10,864 nt of DNA from JAEUMW01 sp039807745 (lineage in GTDB: Bacteria; Pseudomonadota; Gammaproteobacteria; Burkholderiales; JAEUMW01): assembly GCA_039807745.1 (NCBI GenBank), contig JBDHRV010000124.1, positions 1-10,864 on the forward strand. Direction: 5' to 3'. Position numbers and translations under genes: made by a program. A model generated the notes under the pieces. It did no database searches. It was not told where the DNA came from and worked only from the letters and a program-made list of their open reading frames with translations. Every line of letters starts with the position of its first letter. Position 1 is the first letter of the stretch. This document shows positions 1-6,462 of the stretch, piece after piece.

Positions 1-19
1 TGCCGTGATGCTCGGTCAT
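1..19 (-). CDS. Possible start of a minus-strand gene leaving the window
   Basis: On the minus strand an ATG at 19-17 opens a frame reading MTEHHG before the left edge. A purine-rich AGAGGAAG lies about nine bases upstream, and the ATG overlaps the TGA of an upstream reading frame as ATGA, the usual arrangement for coupled translation. Only six codons are visible, so no family can be named. If real, it belongs to a transcription unit divergent from the cupin-to-oxidoreductase cluster, where one would look for its regulator. That is inference. Confidence 0.3.
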
Positions 20-137
20 GTCGTGTCGCTTCCTCTCACCACGCGCTCGTTGAGTCCGGACGGCAAGACGTTGGGCAGCCAATGGGCACCAGGAAGAACC
101 GCAATGCCGTGTCCGCCTTGCCAAGGTTGTTGCTCAT
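16..137 (-). pseudogene. Small minus-strand reading frame, possibly frameshifted
   Basis: The minus-strand ATG at 137-135 has an excellent ribosome binding site (AAGGAGG, nine bases upstream). The open frame from it is 33 codons, beginning MSNNLGKADTALRFFLVPIG and ending at TGA 38-36. Third positions are mostly G/C for the first 20 codons. After that the pattern is at least as good in a neighbouring frame (reading LPNVLPSGLNERVV), which ends at TGA 18-16 and overlaps the next ATG as ATGA. That suggests one short gene with a frameshift near 85-75, or simply a 33-residue peptide at 36-137. No family is recognised, and the call rests on the ribosome binding site, codon bias and overlap only. Confidence 0.3.
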
Positions 138-230
138 GGGTCAGTGCCTCCTTGAATCGGTTCGACCGATCCCGCCATATCGTGCCTGGATGCTACACAG
201 GGGGACCTCGGCCATAAAGGGCATTACTGC

Positions 231-253
231 GAATGCACTCATGAGTCGGATTC
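231..253. promoter_or_regulatory. Dyad, candidate operator
   Basis: A perfect 10-base palindrome, ACTCATGAGT (237-246), is flanked by GAAT at 231-234 and ATTC at 250-253, giving an imperfect dyad of about 23 bases. Size and position, in the leader between a putative divergent gene and the cluster, suit a transcription-factor site, but no known consensus is matched. Confidence 0.25.
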
Positions 254-332
254 ATGGATTCGGGAGGAGTATCTTGGGGGCGGATTGATGAGCTGTGCTC
301 ATGGCTCTATTCGAAGTTCTCCGCTCAATCCG

Positions 333-348
333 AGCACTCAAGGGTGCT
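333..348. promoter_or_regulatory. Dyad AGCAC-N6-GTGCT, candidate operator or leader hairpin
   Basis: The 16 bases AGCACTCAAGGGTGCT form an inverted repeat: five perfect outer pairs, then a T-G wobble and a C-G pair around AA. It lies 122 bases before the cupin start codon. It could be an operator or a hairpin in the 5' leader transcript. No T-run follows, so it is not an intrinsic terminator. Confidence 0.25.
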
Positions 349-469
349 ACATTCTCGTACCGGCAGCCACCAGATTCGCCACCACCAGGACGATTGGCTG
401 TATCGTTTGTCAATGCGCCCAGGCCCCATGGCGCCATGGATCGTTCATCTCTCGACGATTGGAACCCGC

Positions 470-940
470 ATGAAACCGCTTGCAGCCATGTCGTTCTCAT
501 TCGCACTGTTTGTTTCTGGCATATCCGCCCACGCCGAGGGCATCCAGATCACGCCCGCTGGCAGCACCCCAACGGCGATCGGCGACGCCCGGAACTTCTC
601 CGGCCAGGTCGCGGTGGACATCAAGTCTGCCGGCGACAGTGGCAAGCACGGCAGCGTCGGTCTGGTCGATTTCATGCCCGGAGCGCGCACGGCCTGGCAT
701 ACCCACCCCGCAGGCCAGTTGCTTATCGTCACCGAAGGCAGGGGCTGGGTGCAGGAGAAAGGTCAGCCCGTGCGTGAGATCAAGGCGGGCGATGTGGTCT
801 GGATCGAGCCCGGCGTCAAACACTGGCATGGGGCGGCAAGAGACAGCCGCATGAGCCACATCGCGATCGCCTACCTGCAAGACGGCAAGGCGGTGGACTG
901 GAAGGAGCTGGTGAGCGATGAGCAATACAACGCCCGCTAG
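470..940 (+). CDS. Exported cupin, (R)-mandelonitrile-lyase-like
   Basis: A 156-residue single-domain cupin. Residues 1-22 look like a Sec signal peptide (MKPL start, hydrophobic core, AHA before EG), so the mature protein should be periplasmic. The cupin core has GARTAWHTHPAGQ (71-83) followed by GVKHWHGA (115-122). His77, His79, Gln83 and His118 align with the metal ligands of the manganese hydroxynitrile lyase of Granulicella tundricola, as I remember its sequence, and the C-terminal GKAVDWKELVSDEQY also matches that family. Members are often annotated simply as cupins beside CMD-family genes, so cyanohydrin cleavage is one possible activity, not a demonstrated one. The start at 470 is chosen because it gives the signal peptide; its ribosome binding site is weak. 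It overlaps the next gene by 23 bases. Confidence 0.88.
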   Translation: MKPLAAMSFSFALFVSGISAHAEGIQITPAGSTPTAIGDARNFSGQVAVDIKSAGDSGKHGSVGLVDFMPGARTAWHTHPAGQLLIVTEGRGWVQEKGQPVREIKAGDVVWIEPGVKHWHGAARDSRMSHIAIAYLQDGKAVDWKELVSDEQYNAR

Positions 941-1703
941 GCACCGCGCGATGGCATTCGCGCTGGCCCTGGGCGTGGCGATCGCCTCAGGCAGTGCCGC
1001 TGCGCAATCCGCCCCCGCACAGGAGTCGAGTAACATGACCACACAGAGCACAACCCCTGCGGCCGATACCCTCAGCGCGCAGCAGCAGGCGATTCTGCCC
1101 ATCGCGGCATTCGCGGCGGCGGGCGACATGGCCGGACTGAACACCGCGCTGAATCAGGGGCTCGATGCCGGTCTGACCGTCAGCGATGCGCGCGAGGTGC
1201 TGGTGCAGCTCTACGCCTACGCGGGCTTCCCGCGCAGCCTCAACGCGCTCGCCGAACTAATGAAGGTGCTCGATGCCCGCAAGCATCGTGGCATCGAGGA
1301 CGCGCCGGGTTGCGAACCCAGCCGCGCCATTCCGAAGGGCGATGCGCTACGCGCCGCCGGCACCGCCAACCAGACCAAGCTGGTCGGCCAGCCCGTACAG
1401 GGGCCGGTCTTCGAGTTCGCGCCCGCCATCGGCGAATATCTGCAGAGCCATCTGTTCGGTGCCATCTTCGAGCGCGACAACCTCGACTGGCAAAGCCGCG
1501 AGCTGGCCACCGTCGGCATGCTGTCGGCCCTGCCCGGCGCCGAAGCGCAACTGCAATCGCACCTGCGCATCAGCATGAACGTGGGCCTGACGGCGAAGCA
1601 GCTGCAACAGGCCGTGCAGGTGCTGGACGAGCGTGTCGGCGCCGACAACGGCCGGCGTGCGCGGGAGGCGCTGGAGCGCGTGCTGGCCGCATCGAAGCGC
1701 TGA
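918..1703 (+). CDS. Exported carboxymuconolactone decarboxylase-family protein
   Basis: A 261-residue protein with a signal-peptide-like N terminus: basic residues around 8-10, a hydrophobic stretch at 12-29, and a likely cut near SAAA-QS. Two CMD-type halves follow. The first (about 57-118) contains AREVLVQLYAYAGFPRSLNA (91-110), the classic CMD helix. The second (about 170-235) contains WQSRELATVGMLSAL (191-205) and SHLRISMNVGLT (214-225). The AhpD CxxC motif is absent, so it is not a thiol peroxidase of that type. The founding enzyme decarboxylates 4-carboxymuconolactone, but double-domain exported relatives have no settled substrate. The ATG at 918 has GGAG ten bases upstream; ATG 951 in the same frame is an alternative that keeps the signal peptide. 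The 23-base overlap with the cupin suggests coupled translation and a shared task. Confidence 0.88.
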   Translation: MSNTTPARHRAMAFALALGVAIASGSAAAQSAPAQESSNMTTQSTTPAADTLSAQQQAILPIAAFAAAGDMAGLNTALNQGLDAGLTVSDAREVLVQLYAYAGFPRSLNALAELMKVLDARKHRGIEDAPGCEPSRAIPKGDALRAAGTANQTKLVGQPVQGPVFEFAPAIGEYLQSHLFGAIFERDNLDWQSRELATVGMLSALPGAEAQLQSHLRISMNVGLTAKQLQQAVQVLDERVGADNGRRAREALERVLAASKR

Positions 1704-1730
1704 ACGCGCATGTCATCACCAGAAGCACTC

Positions 1731-1790
1731 ATGAAGATCACCAAGACAGGTTCCATCCCTTCGGCCAAGGGACCGGCCGCGGCGCCCTGA
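1731..1790 (+). pseudogene. N-terminal stub of a second cupin gene
   Basis: This frame reads MKITKTGSIPSAKGPAAAP and then stops. Its first 16 residues closely resemble the N terminus of cytoplasmic cupins of the hydroxynitrile-lyase-like family (of the form MKI-x-x-x-GS-x-x-S-x-KGPA, recalled from the Granulicella enzyme). In those proteins a WFTG segment and the metal-binding barrel follow; here the similarity ends at KGPA and nothing downstream encodes a cupin. It sits just after the CMD gene and before a terminator-like hairpin. The most likely reading is an internal deletion that removed nearly all of a second, signal-less cupin gene. A functional 19-residue peptide is less likely; its ribosome binding site is poor. 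Confidence 0.6.
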
Positions 1791-1804
1791 CGCCGGAAAA
1801 CGAC

Positions 1805-1826
1805 GGGCGTGTCACGCCCCCTTTTT
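1805..1826 (+). terminator. Hairpin plus short T-run, possible intrinsic terminator or attenuator
   Basis: GGGCGT (1805-1810) pairs with ACGCCC (1814-1819) around the loop GTC, followed by CC and five T (1822-1826). This resembles a short Rho-independent terminator. It lies between the cupin stub and the aldo/keto reductase, 18 bases before that start codon and just ahead of its ribosome binding site. It could end the cupin-CMD transcript, or partly attenuate read-through into the reductases. The short T-run keeps confidence moderate. Confidence 0.4.
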
Positions 1827-1844
1827 GTGACAAGGAGAGTATTC

Positions 1845-2834
1845 ATGCAAAAGCGCACCTTGGGGAAAAACGGTCTTGAAGTCTCGGCCCTCGGCTACGG
1901 CTGCATGGGGCTGGACTTCGCCTACGCCCACAAGCTCAGCCGCCAGGATGGCATCACGCTGATCCGCCAGGCGGTGGATCGCGGCGTCACGTTCTTCGAC
2001 ACGGCGGAGGTCTATGGCCCCTTCACCAACGAAGAACTCGTGGGCGAAGCCCTGCGCCCCGTGCGCGACCAGGTGGTGATCGCCACCAAGTTCGGCTTCG
2101 CCATCGTCGACGGCAAGCAGGCGGGGCCCGACAGCAGGCCCGAGCACATCAAGGCCGTCGCCGATGCCTCGCTCAAGCGCCTGGGTATCGAACAGATCGA
2201 TCTGTTCTACCAGCATCGCGTCGATCCGAACGTGCCCATCGAGGACGTCGCCGGCGCGGTCAAGCAGCTGATCGCCGAAGGCAAGGTGAAGCATTTCGGC
2301 CTGTCCGAACCGGGGGCGCAGACCGTGCGCCGCGCCCATGCCGTGCAGCCGGTCACCGCGTTGCAGAACGAATACTCGCTGTGGACGCGGGGCGTCGAGA
2401 CCAATGGCATCCTCGACGCCTGCGAGGAGCTGGGGATCGGCCTGGTACCCTACAGCCCGCTCGGCAAGGGCTTCCTCACCGGCGCGATGAGCAAGGACAC
2501 GAAGCTCGGCGAAGGCGATTTCCGCAATATCCTGCCGCGCTTCACACCCGAGGCGATGGAGAAGAACCAGGCGCTCGTCGACCTGCTCAAGCGCATCGCC
2601 GCCGGGAAGAAAGCGACGCCTGCCCAGATCGCGCTCGCCTGGCTGCTGGCGCAGAAGCCCTGGATCGTCCCCATCCCCGGCACTACCAAGCTGCACCGCC
2701 TGGAAGAAAACCTCGGCGCGGTCGATGTCACGCTGAGCGCCGCCGATCTTGCGGAAATCCAGTCGGCAGCGGCGGCCATCCACATCGAGGGCGAGCGCTA
2801 TCCCGAACGACTGATGAAGACCACCGGCCTTTGA
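1845..2834 (+). CDS. Aldo/keto reductase, YajO/IolS-like
   Basis: A 329-residue NADPH-dependent aldo/keto reductase with a TIM-barrel fold, expected to reduce aldehydes or ketones in the cytoplasm. The catalytic tetrad is visible: Asp52 and Tyr57 in FFDTAEVYGPFTNEELVG (50-67), Lys82 in ATKFGF, and His124 in FYQHRVD. The C-terminal IPGTTKLHRLEENLGA is the usual cofactor-phosphate-binding segment. Length and motifs fit the family that includes YajO, IolS and pyridoxal reductase-like enzymes, widely annotated as aldo/keto reductases of unknown substrate. ATG 1845 is preferred over the in-frame ATG 1809 because AAGGAG lies seven bases before it and the family begins MQKR-x-LG. An SDR gene follows after 11 bases. 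Confidence 0.93.
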   Translation: MQKRTLGKNGLEVSALGYGCMGLDFAYAHKLSRQDGITLIRQAVDRGVTFFDTAEVYGPFTNEELVGEALRPVRDQVVIATKFGFAIVDGKQAGPDSRPEHIKAVADASLKRLGIEQIDLFYQHRVDPNVPIEDVAGAVKQLIAEGKVKHFGLSEPGAQTVRRAHAVQPVTALQNEYSLWTRGVETNGILDACEELGIGLVPYSPLGKGFLTGAMSKDTKLGEGDFRNILPRFTPEAMEKNQALVDLLKRIAAGKKATPAQIALAWLLAQKPWIVPIPGTTKLHRLEENLGAVDVTLSAADLAEIQSAAAAIHIEGERYPERLMKTTGL

Positions 2835-2845
2835 GGAAAACAAAG

Positions 2846-3586
2846 ATGACCGACAACATCAAGGACAAGGTAGTCGTAATCACCGGCGCGTCGAGCGGTC
2901 TAGGCGCCGAGACCGCGCGCCATCTCGTCAGGGCCGGCGCCAAGGTCGTGCTCGGCGCACGCCGTCTGGATCGTCTGCAGGCGCTGGCGAGCGAACTGGG
3001 CGTGTCCAAGGACGCCGCCTTCAAGGTGGATGTGACCGATCGCGAGCAGGTCAAGGCGCTGGTCGATCACGCCGTCAAGCTGCACGGCCGCATCGACGTG
3101 ATGATCAACAACGCTGGTCTGATGCCGCTGGCGCCTCTCGACATGTTGCGCTTAGACGAATGGGACCAGTGCATCGACGTCAACATCAAGGGCGTGCTCT
3201 GGGGAATCGCCGCGGCGCTGCCCTACTTCAAGCAGCAGAAGAGCGGCCAGTTCATCAACGTCTCGTCCGTGGCCGGCCACACCATCAGCGTCGGCGGCGC
3301 GATCTACTCGGCGAGCAAGTATTCGGTACGGGTGATCTCCGAGGCGCTGCGCAAGGAGGTCAAGCCGTACAACATCCGCACCACCGTGCTCTCGCCGGGC
3401 GCGGTGGACACCGAACTGCCGGCGTCGGTCGGTGCGCCCGGCGTGAACGAGGCGATCGCCGACTACTACAAGCACAACGCCATTCCGGCCGACAGCTTCG
3501 CCCGCTGCGTGCTATTCGCGATGAGCCAGCCCGAGAACGTCGACATCAACGAGATCCTGTTCCGGCCGACGGTGCAGGAACTCTGA
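2846..3586 (+). CDS. Classical short-chain dehydrogenase/reductase
   Basis: A 246-residue Rossmann-fold oxidoreductase. The cofactor motif TGASSGLG is at 13-20, and Arg39-Arg40 after the second strand suggest NADP(H). NNAG is at 88-91. The catalytic tetrad is Asn113 (in DVNIKG), Ser141, Tyr154 and Lys158 (YSASK). The C terminus (VDINEILFRPTVQEL) is typical of the YdfG-like group acting on 3-hydroxy acids, serine or other small hydroxy or keto compounds. The exact substrate cannot be told. ATG 2846 is chosen because GAGG lies nine bases upstream and overlaps the stop region of the preceding reductase; the frame is open further upstream, but that extension lies inside the aldo/keto reductase gene. 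It is almost certainly cotranscribed with both neighbours. Confidence 0.93.
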   Translation: MTDNIKDKVVVITGASSGLGAETARHLVRAGAKVVLGARRLDRLQALASELGVSKDAAFKVDVTDREQVKALVDHAVKLHGRIDVMINNAGLMPLAPLDMLRLDEWDQCIDVNIKGVLWGIAAALPYFKQQKSGQFINVSSVAGHTISVGGAIYSASKYSVRVISEALRKEVKPYNIRTTVLSPGAVDTELPASVGAPGVNEAIADYYKHNAIPADSFARCVLFAMSQPENVDINEILFRPTVQEL

Positions 3587-3606
3587 GACTGAAGGAGTAG
3601 AAGATC

Positions 3607-4491
3607 ATGAACGGCAAGAGCCCTCTCATCAAGCTCAATAACGGCGTCGCGATGCCGGCCTTTGGATTGGGCGTCTTTCAAGCCTCGCCCGAGGACACGG
3701 TCAAGGCCGTCGCGACCGCCATCGCAGGTGGCTATCGGCTGATCGACACGGCCAGCGCCTACAAGAACGAGAGCCACGTCGGCGAAGGCATCCGCGCGAG
3801 CGGCATCGGGCGGGAGCAGATCTTCGTCACCACCAAGTTGTGGCTGACGGACTACGGCTTTGACGCGGCGCTGCGCGGCTTCGACCAAAGCATGGCCAGA
3901 CTTGGGCTCGATTATCTCGACCTCTACCTGTTGCACTGGCAAACAAGAGACCTCGATGCAACCGTTCAGTCCTACAAGGCTGCCGAGAAGCTGCTCGCCG
4001 CGGGACGGGTACGAGCGATCGGTGTTTGCAATCACACGGAACAGCAGCTCGATGCGTTGATCGCACGCACCGAAGTCGTTCCCGCGGTCAACCAGGTCGA
4101 GCTCCATCCCTACTTCGTCCAGAAGGAGCTTCGACAGAAAGACGCGGCGCTCGGGATCGTGACCGAGGCGTGGTCGCCGATCGGTGGAGTGAAGCGCTAC
4201 TGGCCCGGAGCTTCCACCCCCGGCAGCGGGGATCCGCTGGCGGATCCGGTCATCACCGGTATCGGCCGGGCGCATGGGAAAACGGCCGCGCAGGTCATTC
4301 TGCGCTGGCAGTTCCAGAATGGTGTCGTCGCCATCCCCAAGTCGATCAATCCGGCCCGGATCGCCGAGAACATCGACATTTTCGACTTCGTGTTGAGCGA
4401 CGCGGAGATGGCGAAGATCGACGCGCTCGATACCGGTGTGCGCGGCGGTCCCGATCCTACGCAAATCGATACCGACAGCTTCTCCAGCTGA
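3607..4491 (+). CDS. Aldo/keto reductase, 2,5-diketogluconate-reductase (DkgA) type
   Basis: A 294-residue member of the second major bacterial aldo/keto reductase group (AKR5-like). It opens with the family signature IKLNNGVAMPAFGLGVFQ (8-25). The tetrad residues are Asp47 (RLIDTASAY), Tyr52, Lys77 (TTKLW) and His110 (YLLHWQ). The NADPH-phosphate segment IPKSINPARIAENI is near the C terminus. Related enzymes reduce 2,5-diketo-D-gluconate, methylglyoxal and beta-keto esters; the substrate here is unknown. It starts 20 bases after the SDR, with AAGGAG nine bases before the ATG. It shares only the fold with the upstream aldo/keto reductase, so the two are separate recruits and not a tandem duplication. 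Its stop codon overlaps an 18-base palindrome. Confidence 0.93.
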   Translation: MNGKSPLIKLNNGVAMPAFGLGVFQASPEDTVKAVATAIAGGYRLIDTASAYKNESHVGEGIRASGIGREQIFVTTKLWLTDYGFDAALRGFDQSMARLGLDYLDLYLLHWQTRDLDATVQSYKAAEKLLAAGRVRAIGVCNHTEQQLDALIARTEVVPAVNQVELHPYFVQKELRQKDAALGIVTEAWSPIGGVKRYWPGASTPGSGDPLADPVITGIGRAHGKTAAQVILRWQFQNGVVAIPKSINPARIAENIDIFDFVLSDAEMAKIDALDTGVRGGPDPTQIDTDSFSS

Positions 4492-4507
4492 CCGGATGCA
4501 TCCGGTC
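4490..4507. promoter_or_regulatory. 18-base perfect palindrome at the gene end
   Basis: GACCGGATGCATCCGGTC is a perfect palindrome beginning inside the TGA stop codon of the aldo/keto reductase. As RNA it forms a seven-base-pair hairpin with a TGCA loop. No T-run follows, so an intrinsic terminator is unlikely. It could be a transcript-stabilising or processing hairpin, or a binding site for a dimeric regulator ahead of the next SDR, which starts 40 bases downstream. Confidence 0.4.
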
Positions 4508-4546
4508 GTACCAGCAGAGGCGACACAAGACAGAAGGAAACACCAA

Positions 4547-5308
4547 ATGAAAATCGATCTATCAGGCAAGGTGGCTCTCATCACGGGAGCAGGCTCCGGA
4601 ATGGGCTTGGCATCGGCCGAGTTGTTTTTGGAGGCTGGCGCGTCCGTGGTGCTCGCGGGCAACCACTACGACAAGGTCAAGGAACAAGCCGACCGCCTGG
4701 CATCGCGCGGCAAGACGCTGGCGCTGCAATGCGATGTCGCCAAGGAGGATGACGTGAAGGCGCTGGTGGAAAACACCGTCAGGCACTTCGGCCGCCTCGA
4801 CGCCGCCTACAACAACGCCGGCTGGCAGCCGCCGCTAGCGCCGATCACCGAGGCCAGCACCGAGGACTTCGACCGCGTGCACGGCATCAACCTCAAGGGC
4901 GTGTGGCTGTGCATGAAGTACCAGGTACAGCAGATGTTGAAGCAGGGCGGTGGCGGCACCATCGTCAACTGCGCCTCGATCGGCGCCATCGATGGCGTCG
5001 CCGGCCGCGCCAGCTACTGCTCCACCAAGCATGGCGTGGTGGGCATGACCAAGTGCGCCGCGTTGGAATGGGCCGCAAAGGGCATCCGCATCAACGCGGT
5101 GTGCCCCGGCGTGATCGACACGCCGATGGTCTCCACGATGATGACCGGTGAGGCGGATGTCCTCAACGCGCTGATCGACCAGGTGCCCATCAAGCGACTG
5201 GGCCGCGCCGATGAGATCGCGCAAGCGGTCCTCTGGTTATCCAGTGATGCTTCGAGTTTCGTGATCGGCCATTCCCTGGTCGTGGATGGTGGGATCACCG
5301 TTCAGTAG
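4547..5308 (+). CDS. Short-chain dehydrogenase/reductase, glucose-1-dehydrogenase-like
   Basis: A 253-residue classical SDR. It shows TGAGSGMG (13-20), NNAG (89-92), Asn115 (INLKG), Ser144 (NCASIGA), Tyr157 and Lys161 (YCSTKHG), then the PG motif (CPGVIDTPM) and the family C terminus (ASSFVIGHSLVVDGG). These features place it with the large FabG/glucose-1-dehydrogenase-like group that oxidises or reduces secondary alcohols and ketones, forming cytoplasmic tetramers. The residues after strand two (AGNHYDK) lack the Arg pair of the upstream SDR, so cofactor preference may differ. ATG 4547 has AAGGAAA six bases upstream. The opening and closing codons look less GC-biased than the middle of the gene. 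Confidence 0.93.
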   Translation: MKIDLSGKVALITGAGSGMGLASAELFLEAGASVVLAGNHYDKVKEQADRLASRGKTLALQCDVAKEDDVKALVENTVRHFGRLDAAYNNAGWQPPLAPITEASTEDFDRVHGINLKGVWLCMKYQVQQMLKQGGGGTIVNCASIGAIDGVAGRASYCSTKHGVVGMTKCAALEWAAKGIRINAVCPGVIDTPMVSTMMTGEADVLNALIDQVPIKRLGRADEIAQAVLWLSSDASSFVIGHSLVVDGGITVQ

Positions 5309-5383
5309 CAAGCGACTTTCAATGCGGCGACACAACGCCCGTGCCTTCGACAGGCCGCTTTCCGACACATGAAGGAGACCCCC

Positions 5384-6448
5384 ATGCCGACCCTCGTACA
5401 TGGCTACGCCGCCCATTCCTCCGATGCCGATCTGGTTCCCTGGTCGTTTGAACGCCGCGACTTGCGCCCCGATGACGTGGAACTCGACGTTCTGTTTTGT
5501 GGCGTTTGCCACTCCGACATCCATCACGTCCGCGGTGATTGGCGGACCGAAACCTATCCGCTCGTTCCCGGCCATGAGATCGTCGGCAGGGTGACCCGGG
5601 TAGGTCGGGAAGTAACCCGCTACAAGGTGGGTGACCGGGTGGGCGTCGGCTGCATGATCGATTCCTGCCGACACTGCGCCTCCTGCGAGCACGATCTGGA
5701 ACAGTATTGCGAAAGCGGATTCACGCTGACCTACGCCGGCCACGACCGCCACGATGGCTCGATGACCTATGGCGGCTACTCGAACAAGATCGTCGTCAGC
5801 GAGCGGTTCGTGCTGCGCATTCCGGACGGTCTGGATCTCGCCGGAGCCGCGCCGTTGTTGTGCGCGGGCATCACCACCTATTCGCCCTTGCGCCGCTGGG
5901 GCGCGGGACCGGGGAAGAAGGTCGGCGTCGTCGGCCTCGGCGGACTCGGTCACATGGCGTTGAAACTAGCCAAGGCGATGGGCGCCGAGGTCACCTTGTT
6001 CAGCCGCTCGCGTGGCAAGGAGGACGACGCGCGCCGGCTGGGCGCGGATCACATCGTCATTTCCAGCAGCGACAGTGAAATGCAGGCCGCGGCCAACACC
6101 TTCGATTTGATCATCGACACCGTTCCCTACGACCACGATCTGAAGCCCTATATCGCGACACTTGCCGCCCAGGGTTCCATCGTGCTGGTAGGCTATGTGG
6201 GCGTTCTGGAGGACAAGCTCGATACGGTCCCCCTGTTGTTCCACGGGCGTTCTCTCGGCACCTCCTTGATCGGCGGCCTGGCGGAAACCCAGGAGATGCT
6301 CGATTTCTGCGGGCAACACGGCATCACGTCGGACATCGAACTGATCGATATCAAGGACATCAATCTGGCCTATGCCCGGATGCTCAAAAGCGACGTGAAG
6401 TATCGCTTCGTGATCGACCTGGCCACGCTTTCAACCCGGTCCAAATGA
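5384..6448 (+). CDS. Zinc-dependent alcohol dehydrogenase, YahK/CAD type
   Basis: A 354-residue medium-chain dehydrogenase expected to interconvert aldehydes and primary alcohols with NADP(H). Catalytic zinc ligands are Cys42 (CGVCHSDIH), His64 with Glu65 (PGHE) and Cys160 (LLCAGIT). Structural zinc ligands are Cys95, Cys98, Cys101 and Cys109. The nucleotide motif GLGGLGH is at 184-190, and SRSRGK (207-212) after the next strand is the NADPH-favouring signature of cinnamyl-alcohol-dehydrogenase-like enzymes such as YahK. All key residues are present. ATG 5384 is preferred over the in-frame ATG 5369 because the AAGGAG ribosome binding site lies between them, six bases ahead of 5384. It sits 75 bases after the SDR, the largest gap in this part of the cluster. 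Confidence 0.93.
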   Translation: MPTLVHGYAAHSSDADLVPWSFERRDLRPDDVELDVLFCGVCHSDIHHVRGDWRTETYPLVPGHEIVGRVTRVGREVTRYKVGDRVGVGCMIDSCRHCASCEHDLEQYCESGFTLTYAGHDRHDGSMTYGGYSNKIVVSERFVLRIPDGLDLAGAAPLLCAGITTYSPLRRWGAGPGKKVGVVGLGGLGHMALKLAKAMGAEVTLFSRSRGKEDDARRLGADHIVISSSDSEMQAAANTFDLIIDTVPYDHDLKPYIATLAAQGSIVLVGYVGVLEDKLDTVPLLFHGRSLGTSLIGGLAETQEMLDFCGQHGITSDIELIDIKDINLAYARMLKSDVKYRFVIDLATLSTRSK

Positions 6449-6462
6449 ACCAAGGAAACATC

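Larger units (their letters stand above)
138..469. other. Gene-poor leader region upstream of the cluster
   Basis: These 332 bases lie between the putative divergent minus-strand start and the cupin gene. Frames open here on both strands, but none has a believable product; the long plus-strand frame from 254 is only an upstream extension of the cupin frame. The region contains a dyad around 231-253 and another at 333-348. No convincing sigma-70 -35/-10 pair could be picked by eye. The cluster promoter should lie here, since this is the only sizeable gap before the first gene. Confidence 0.5.

Noticed and set aside
82..288. Plus-strand 68-codon frame in the left region
   Set aside because: No recognisable motif, no good ribosome binding site, and it conflicts with the better minus-strand signals at the left end.
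254..469. Extending the cupin to the ATG at 254
   Set aside because: The extension adds 72 residues with no family similarity and buries a clear signal peptide; the cupin family length fits a start at 470.
1812..2843. Long minus-strand frame of about 343 codons opposite the first aldo/keto reductase
   Set aside because: It is the mirror of a GC-rich gene, with the low-complexity Arg/Gly/Asp-rich composition typical of antisense frames. The plus strand has a full catalytic tetrad.
3466..4662. Long minus-strand frame of about 398 codons opposite the second aldo/keto reductase
   Set aside because: Antisense shadow of two well-supported genes; it has no family motifs and spans their boundary.
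1845..5308. AKR-SDR-AKR-SDR order as a tandem duplication
   Set aside because: The two aldo/keto reductases belong to different subfamilies, with different N-terminal signatures and tetrad contexts. The two SDRs also differ in cofactor motif and C terminus. Separate recruitment is more likely.
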